Shown: in pieces, positions 26,601 through 36,200 of the stretch
Position numbering within the stretch: position 1 is the stretch's first letter
Layout: the number at the start of each line of letters is the position of its first letter
Origin: Liolophura sinensis
Lineage: Eukaryota > Mollusca > Polyplacophora > Chitonida > Chitonidae
Direction of reading: 5' to 3'
NCBI RefSeq assembly: GCF_032854445.1
Contig: NC_088295.1
Span: 40,843,385 to 40,907,384, forward strand
Length of the DNA stretch: 64,000 bases
Notes under the pieces: generated by a model
Databases searched by the model: none
Told to the model about the DNA's origin: nothing
What the model saw: the letters and a program-made list of their open reading frames with translations, nothing else
Program-made: the position numbers and the translations under genes

Positions 26601-27218
26601 TGTTTTCACCATGCTTCATAAGCCCTACAGGTTATGTGATAATCAGGCTGCATACTCTTTTTTTTTTTTTTTTTCGTCTTCCTTCCCTGTGTCAACAGTA
26701 GCCGTGACAGTGCGTCAAGTCGCAAAGCCCGGCATCGCGACCGCAGAGACCTGCTCTCCCGCCACAGACGATCGTGGTACAGACCTCCTCTCATCCAGAT
26801 CTCATATCATCCTATCTTTCTCACTCTGTTCTAAGCTCTGCATGTGTTATGGGATACCAGAAACACAAGACCATTGAACTGAAATCTGGTTTCTTGAAAA
26901 CATGTTTGATGTAGACAAAAGCCCAAATATTCATCAAGTCAAATATTATTACTAACCACACCCATGTCATAAGATCAGAATGGCCCATGTCCTTATAAGC
27001 CTCATGTACGCTGTTCAAGGAGGGACATGGTGACATTTTTCATGGCTGTTGTATTGACATTTCGTCTGGCGGAATGAGGAAGGGTGCAGTGTGTTGTGAA
27101 CTGGTTAAGTTCACTGTTTTATCAAGCTTGAGCACCATGCATTAATCATTTGAAGATAACACTTGCCTTCAACTTGAAAAAGCCTTATATAAATGTTTTC
27201 CATGTTCATACATTGTAC

Positions 27219-27249
<31 letters not shown>

Positions 27250-30200
27250 TATATTACGTAAATTTCCAACTTGAAGTACAATAACTTTCAGTCAGTTCAG
27301 CTTCATTAAAGGATGAGATATGTTTATACAAATAGTCAACTTATTAATTGTGAAATTGCCAGTGCACGCAACTAAAAGTTATCAGTAAAATATTTACAAT
27401 TTTGATTGTAATCGTTGAAATACCATCAAACTGCTTTTGTTTGTAACGTCCTCTTTCCAAGCATGTCACGAAAAGCAGGTCTCCATGACATGTTCAAGAG
27501 GCAGTTCCAGTTCAGTGGTCTTATTGCCTATGTGCATGGTGGCATGGTGGTTGTAATAAAGCATGGCTTTGTGTAACCCTCTCTATCGCTGTGTCCTACG
27601 CTATATCTTTTCACATCCTGTTTTTATGATACAGGCTCATCCTATTGGAGAATGTGTGTTTAGCTTTTAGAACCTGGTGTGTAGAATTAGTTCAAGGCTT
27701 ATGATATATTTCTTTTCATTTCCTGTCTGCTCACATTATGTTGCACATGTCTAGCTGGATTAATTCTAGTTGTGTCATGTCCTCCTTGTGCCCTGACTAG
27801 TCTGGCACTTGTGTCCTAGACACTGAAATCTGCTGCTTTTTACAATGAGAAAGGCATATACACAGGTGATCGTGAGAAAATTTCTATCAGTACATGTATA
27901 ACCATGCATACATATGTACCACAACAAAAAAGCCTGCTTTTCTTTGTTCTCTTCCTATCTTCTTGCAATACAAAAATCACAAAAAAATCAATAGCTATTT
28001 GACAGATTATTGATATGCAAGTACATTAACTCTTCATGGAATCACTTTTTTCCAGCTCTTTCCTTCAGTGTTACTAGACATTTAGAAGCTAATTGTATTC
28101 TAAATTCTGTGACATAAATGTAGGTCTGGTGTCACTTATAATGTGGGATATATTACATACATGTACATGTTGATACATATGAGATCTAATACACATACAT
28201 GTATCATGTATGATCTAAAACTGCACAAACCATGTACATTGTGTGTGGTTATGTTTAAAGGAGGAAGGCCGATACATGGCAGTGAATGACAACCCTATTG
28301 TTTCACTTTCTGTACAAAACTTGTCTAATCCAGACATGTCACAGAACTGATAAAAGTGTTAGTGTTTCAGTGTTCTTATAAGGAAATATATGAAACCAAT
28401 AAGCCTTTAGTGTGTTACTCGTATAGAAGAATATGTATGTAATCTAGCACTACATTGTCTATTATATGTTTTCATCTTCAGTGTATAAATTATGCTGTAA
28501 CTTTGCAAACTTAAACCTTTCAAACAGCTGTTCAAAATTCATATCTAATCCACATTAAAGCATATATGTGTATTATAAACTTGTATTACATCTACTTGTA
28601 CATCTTTCTTCTGTCACTGCTTCATCATGACTAGGATCATTACAGTCAATTTCCCTTTGATACAAAAATTCTATCTGCTTAATTTATTGCCTTAATCTTG
28701 ATTTGTAATGTGCAAAGTTGTTCTATTTTTTGCACCCAGATCCTTTTCTTTATTTTTGTTGATAGTTTCTGATAATAGTTTTGTCATGATTTATTGTTGT
28801 AGTTCTATTCTGTTGATGATAAATCGATTTTTAATTGGTCACTAATGATTAAGCCTTAAAAGAGAAACAGAATCAGTGGTGATTGGCTTTTATGGGTAAA
28901 ATAGTCTAGGTTAAATTGGTGGTGCTTTGCATAAGCTCATAAAATGGCTTGCTGATTTTAGTGTGACCAGCTTCATATAATATGCAGGTCTCTGGTCTCC
29001 ACTGCTAGCCAATCATTGTCTGTCCTGATTTCCTTTAATGTGTCCCCCACCCTCCCCTAAGCAAAAATGATTTAGAGATTTCACAAATAGTGGTTGGCCA
29101 AGGGTCATACTGATGCATCTTGATGTTTTGCTTATTACAGTTTTAGTTTTTCATAATGTACTTGGGTTGAGTTTACCTTGTCCTCGTGATTTAGCTGCTT
29201 TGGTTGTGGTGCTGTGTATGTGCATGTAATAAATAGTTGAAAACAAATCCAATATGTCAGTCTTATCCCTCACAAGATGCAACAGTATTAAACATTGTTT
29301 GTCAGAAAATTATGGTACATATAATTAGGAAAATTGAAATTAACATGTCGTCTAGTGCACAAAGGGAAGATATATGTACTATGTGAAATGTATGGACATA
29401 TTACATTCATCACATAAAAATACATGAAGTTTAAGAAGTCTAATTTTCACACTTTTCCACTCTTATATATTCATGTATTTGTTAATTTATCGTCTGAAAT
29501 TTTACTGAATATAGATTTATATATTACCTGTATTTTTTCCCTTTCAGTTCAAATAGAAGAATAACATCAACAGCCTATGCAAAGTAAGTGTATGGAATAA
29601 TTTTCTATGTATTTGATATTAGATGAAGTTTTTAAAGTAAACTTGAAACATTTAACATGAACCTTTTACTTGCAAGAATCGGTGAAATGCAATCAAAATG
29701 CACATGACTCATGTTGGAGTTGTAAACTACACCTTAATGTACATCTGTATCTTTGCATTATCCTAAAAAAAAAGCTTTCTGTAATCAGGTCACTTTGAAA
29801 TTTCAATTTAAAAATTGTTTTCCAGTCAACTGCACAGGAATTCCCCAGCAAGGCGAAACAGTTTTGAATCCGATGAGATATTTGACAATATTGACGGCAG
29901 TTTTTCAGAGGTTAATGATAAGGTATGGCTTCCATAATCTTTCCCATGATTGATAATACAAGATTTGTGATAATTGGTTGGAAATCACTACATCAAGCAA
30001 ATAGTATCTACATTATTTCAACTGCAACACTGCTGTGAAGATGTTTTACCCTACACATTATGAAAGATATGAAAATAAAGGAAGCAAAAAATATATGATA
30101 TGCATGCAGAATAGATGTAAAATATTCTTACATTGTTTACTTTTTTTCATACAAATTTTTGCTGTGCTTGAATTTTGGCATCAAATTTTGTTTGATCTGT

Positions 30201-33200
30201 GAATTTAATATTTTTGTTTTCACAGATCCACTTTTTAGAGAAGCAGATCACATTTTTAACTGAGATTCATCAAGAGAGTGAATCCAAGCACAACCGTCTG
30301 AGGGAGGAAAACTCACTTTTAGTCAGAAAGTAAGGATTTGATCCAGAAAAAAATATCATTTCAGAAATCTGATATTTTGCCAAATTGATTTGTGGTGGGT
30401 TTTCTGCATCTCTATGTCATTAGCAATCCATTATAGGTGGAGAAGTTGCTTTGTGTTGTATCTTAAAATAAAGAAGTCAAGAGTATTTGAATTGTTAATC
30501 TCCCCTTATACAGTTTGATGAAGACTGTATAAGTTGATAAAGACTGTTTTAGTGAGTTAACTTCTGTTATCTTTTCAAAGTGCCAGAAAATTTACGACAT
30601 GTACATTAAATGTTTTATGTGCTATCGTAGTCTTGAAATTCAGGAAAGAATATATTACAAGAAAAAAGATTCTCTGAAAAAATGGTCATGAATGCAAAAT
30701 ACATGTTCCTGTCTGCAAAGCTGGTTGACTAGATGTTGATGTTGTTGTAGAATCCACGGGTTGGAAGAGCAGGTGAGGGAGATAGAGATCAGATCAGAGG
30801 AGTCCCTGATGGATGAGCAGCGCAAACAGAGAGAGCATGTTGTAAGTTGTAATGTTCAGATAGCAAAAGATAAACAGACTTTTAAATCAGGGCGGAAAGG
30901 AGAGATTGTGCAAATGTAAAATACATGGAATGAGTTTACAGTTGTATTTTAGATTTAAAAGTTACTGCCCCTCTTTTTTGTGTATGAATCAGTGTCTTGA
31001 AAGAATCTTTGTGACATGCAAAAACACTTTTGTCAAGAATTTTAGTTTGGCCATGACTGAAGTCTTTGATCTAGTGTGGAACAATAAGGTATCATCAAAC
31101 CATCACCTGGTGGGCATATTAATTTGTGGAGAGAGTAATTATTTTAATAGCTCTGTACACAGCTAAGATTTCCAGGGGTCATTTTCACACAGTGGCATTC
31201 AACATTTTTTTATTATACATTTGTCATACGATATTTTCAGTGTCGCTATTAACATACCATTGTTTTCTGTGTCTAATCCAGCCGTACGTGGTAAGGTCTA
31301 CCAGCAACCTGGAGGTGGTTGTGGGTTTCCCCCGGGCTCTGCCCCGTTTCGTCCCACCATAATGCTGGTCATCATCCTATAAGTGAAATATCCTTGAGTA
31401 CAGCATAAAACACCAATCAAACAAGTAAACAAATCTTTGTCCGATATTGAACCAGTACTTTGTGAAAGTGGCCCCTGGTGTCTAATGCAACTGATTTCTC
31501 TTTATAGTCAAGATATGAGAGAGAAAGATCTGACCAGATGGATTACCTCACACAAAGGTATGATTGTCTAGATTACCTGTAAAAATAGCTTAACACAGAG
31601 GATAACAAACATTCTTACTGTAAAACTTACAATGTTTATGTTCTATTTTGTGTGGTCTTGAATAACCTCCCATTTAGTTGAGTTCTGTGTAATAGGTGAA
31701 ACACTGTATTAAGGGGTATGATTTTCTCAGCAACTGTTGAGTAACTGTCAGAAATGCCTCTGTACCTGAAGACACATGCACACTGTGTTGTTTATTGTTT
31801 CATCTCATCAAAATCGACTCATGTAACAAAAATAGGTCAAGTACTGTTTCATAAATTGCCTTATTCTAAAAATTCGATTAGTTTTGTTCAATTAGTGGAT
31901 TTCAATGGATCTATGCAACAAATTGTGGCATGTGCATGCAGCTTTATGGATACGCCATTGGCTATAAATGTAATGGCCAAGTAATAAGAAATTATCCACA
32001 GAAGCCAATTAGCTAGCAGTCATATTAAGTTTAGGTATACATTTTTAGGAATTTATGCATAAATTAACTTGTGTTCTGAATGTGTTTCAGGTTACAAAGA
32101 ATAGAAAAAGACCATGATCAGGCCCAAGATGAGCTGACAAGATTACGTGCGGAGTTGGACAAGCTCAAATTGGTGAATATACATCACAAATTCAGCCACC
32201 AGTTTTTCTAGCTATTGTTGCGGGAAGTGACTTCATAGGCCTATGTTCAAATCCAACTGTCACTGGTTTGTCAGTGGCGTGAAAGTTTCTCGAGTCCCCA
32301 GTAATAAGCTATTGGTTACCCCAGGCACTCCAATTTCTCCAGTCCACAACACTAATTGGTGTTAAACTTGTGGCTAAATGCAGGAATTTTCATGAGAATC
32401 ATTATTTATTTATTTATTTATTTGATTGGTGTTTTAAACCGTACTCAAGAATATTTCACTTATACGACGGCGGCCAGCATTGTGGTGGAGGAAACCAGGC
32501 AGAGCCCAGGGGAAACCCACGACCATCCGCAGGCTGCCATGAGAATCATTATAAGTCTTATTATCATTTACATGTACTGTAACTCACCATAAAGTTCACC
32601 CCAAAATGTGCATTTTTGGAGGCAGACAAATGTCACCATGTATTACTTTTAGACCTGAAACTTACATTTCTCTACAAATCCTATCTTCTACACTAACCTC
32701 ATACCACCTTTCTAAGATCAGTAGAACTATCAGAATCAGGTAAAATAAGCAACTTGGGCGTGGATGAAATTTTAGGTCATTTACGGAATTTAGCTTACTG
32801 TGTTTAACTATATATGCTGATGTAAATAATAATGACTAATGGTTTTGGAGTTAGACTGCTATGGATATTAAAAGAGTGTATGTGTTTGTCTTCAGGACAA
32901 AGCAGAGTTACAGGAGCGATTGTCAGAAAGCCAGTATGAGAACACAACCTTGAGAGAAGAGGAGGAGTTGCTGCAGGAGAAGATCCGTAGGCAGGTGGAG
33001 GAATTTAATGTGGAGAGACAGGGAGCAGCACAGGTAATCTACATGTGTAATCTTCTTCTTCAGGATGCTTTCATATTGTTCATAAAGGTTTTTAAATATT
33101 TTGCCTGAAAGGTAGTTAGCTGGTTATTTTATCTTATGTTGAACAAAGCATGTATAACAAGGAATTGTTATTCATTTCAGCTCATGGATGAGATGGGGAA

Positions 33201-36200
33201 AGAGTTAGAGCATCTACGAAAATATAAAATAGAAAATGAATTGCATCGAAATCGAGGCGATAGCATAGGAGATCTGCCGAACAAGTACAAAGATTTACAG
33301 ACTGAGATCAAACAACTACAGGAGGTAAGAATGGCTCATATTCTGACGTATTCTGTAGATTAAATGCTTCACCTGTGTGATCTTTTCAGCTTTGTATGGC
33401 TTCATGCCTTTTCATACAGTATTGCTTTTCTTAGCTCTTCTCAGCTCACACTGTTGTACAGCTTCACAATTTCTATGTGGTACCTGTAGGAGAGCCAGCC
33501 TTATATAATGCATGGCTGTAACTGTTGAGTTCAAATCTTCCCTCTACCCAAAGGAGAATTTTGTTTTGGGATCTAGTTTTTCAGGAATTGATGATTGATT
33601 GATGTCACTTGATGTCAGAAGGCTTATGGGTTACTTGTGTTGCTTTTATGTAAATGTTCACTGATGGTCTCATCATAGAATTTGAGGAATACAGTTGTTT
33701 AGTTGAATAATCTGTAGATTTGGCCAGATCTTTTTCTCATCTGTTTAACATCACACTACTGGTGATTTTGTTTAACATTCCAAGATCTGTATATGGATTG
33801 AAAATCTGTGATAAAATAAGTTGTGATCTCTTATTACATTTTATCTGGGTATTTCAACTTTCATACATATTATGGACCTAGACATACATCCTTTGAATGT
33901 TAGAAGCCTGGTCTTAGCATATGGTATACAGTTAGTGATAGCCCAGTTCACTGTATAATGACTTATAAGAACATGGAGTACATCTCTTGAGATTTAGTCT
34001 ATGGTTTGTTACACCTGTATTTTTAAGGTAATGTGGGCCGAGTGGAAGCTAAGCTGGCAGGTGTGTATGATGTTTGAATGCTGTTTCGAGGTCCTGACTT
34101 TACCTTCTCTTCCGTTTCCTTGTCCATTACTGTGTCTATTTTTGTTGGTAGTGTCTGTTACACCTTCTGTAGTTGAGTTGAGTAGTTTATTTTTTTATCA
34201 CCGATATGGCCATGTTGTTTGCTTATGTTGAATATAAATACGCCAATAAATGAAAAGAAAATATTTAAGTTGATAATAATTCTGTGGTGATACTGATTAT
34301 TTCAATACCACACTACAAGAGGAGACAATGTCTATCTGTCCATCCAGAATAAGTTTTCCAGACTTTGTTCAAAGCATTTCATTGTAAATTGAAACTTTAT
34401 ACATGGCTTTACCTTGATGAGTTACAGATGAATCTCAAGTCTTGGTTAGTTTCGTTCATTCCTGACAAAATTATGGTCTTTTTTTATTTTTCCTGTTTTA
34501 TAATTTTCCAGACTTATTTTGTAAAATGGTTTACCATATTGAATTGAAACTTGGTATGTGGCTTAGTCACTGATCAAAGGATTAGCAATACTTCCAAAGG
34601 CTTGTTTTATTTGTAGATAAAGAATATTTATGGGTAATTTGGCATTTCAAAACAGACTCTTTTTACTTAAAGGTGGTTGAAACTTATGAGGCTTAAGAAG
34701 AAATCAGTGTAGTTGCTTTAGTTTGTACATGTAGCTTTTGGTTCAGTTTTGTGTTATCTCTTTGGTTGTATATTATTGGTTTGCTGTACAAATTTAAAAT
34801 CTTGTATTTTGCATATTGATGTTGATAATGATACCCCTAGATTTTGAAATACCAGATGCCATTGAGAAACCTTTTTCATGTCAAAATCTTTCCAATATCT
34901 TGTTTAAAATGCTAATTGCTTTGGCCAGGGGATTCTGTTGAAAGTTATGTTTGCAAACATTATCTGATTCACTATACAGCCAGAACTTTCAGAATGAACT
35001 ATTTTTGTGTTACATTTGAATAGATTAGGGTGCATTTCTGGAGTTCAGACTTCAGTATAATCTGCTTTCTTTCCATATTTTGTGTTGTAAACTCAGGAGA
35101 ATCTTCAGCATGTAGGTGGATTTCATACTTAAATTGTTAAAATAACAGATCAAGGAAATGCAGGTCAGGTTAACACCATGTTCCCTTCTCTGTAATGTTT
35201 ATTGTTACAAAGCTTATAGTGGGAACTATGAGAAATATATTAATGTTTACAGCTTTAACATTTTTTTTGGTATTTTTAATTCATTCATAAATGAAAAAGA
35301 AGTGAAAAGAAATCAATTTTGCTTTATAAAAGTTCACTAATATAAGATAAGAAAATTATTTTGTAGTTAGATAGTTTTGAAAACTATTGCAAAATTCTTC
35401 TTTGTCTGTTAGGAATAAGTTTAGGGCCTAAGAGTGTATCTGGTTGAGATATCTAAGTATCCATGTATATATAACATGTCGTCAGTGAACTATCACTGTT
35501 AGGTACAGATTATCCTGGTTTTCCTTGACTTGAGAGTTGGTTATTAATGAACTTGCTCCAGGCAATTCAGGGGCAGAAATGAACCTAATTATTTTCAAAA
35601 CAGGAATATTAAGAACAAATGCAACAAGCTCTATGTACGTCCTTATTACTTTATACAGTTGCAACCAGCTGTGTATGAAGCTCCTGTATAACTGTATATC
35701 TTCTCCTTGCTGGAATACATGAATATTGTGAGAAGGATTTTGGAAAGAGAGAAAAAAAAAGCAGAACATTCTCTTTGTTTGGGCAATAGAATTCTGAAGA
35801 TTGCTTAATTAAGATGAACGATAATTGAAACAAAAACATACGTAGTAACCGGAAATACAGATCAAGATAGCTTGGCCTTTATTTTGATGACTTCATGATA
35901 GAGCAATAAAGATCACTGGAAGTTCAATGTACGGTATATGCCTAATGCTCTGTGCTTGTGATATAGACATATTTCGCGCAATCTTTGTAATTGTTTGCAT
36001 AAATTTTGGTTAATAAATAATGCCTTATACAAAAAGTGATGTGTAATTGTAGTTACAATGTAACATAGTTGCAAATTAATGTACCATTGTAACATGTTCA
36101 AAATGACAAAGTGAAAGAGAACTATTTCTGATAAGAAAGAGCGTATTTTAAGGCCTTTTGTGTGACGACTGTTGTATGCGAAAGCTATTCATATGGGAAA

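Noticed and set aside
27463-27576. Short ORF beginning MSRKAGLHDMFKRQ with AATAAA at its end
   Set aside because: Only 38 codons, intronic, no family resemblance, and no phase or acceptor fitting its neighbours.
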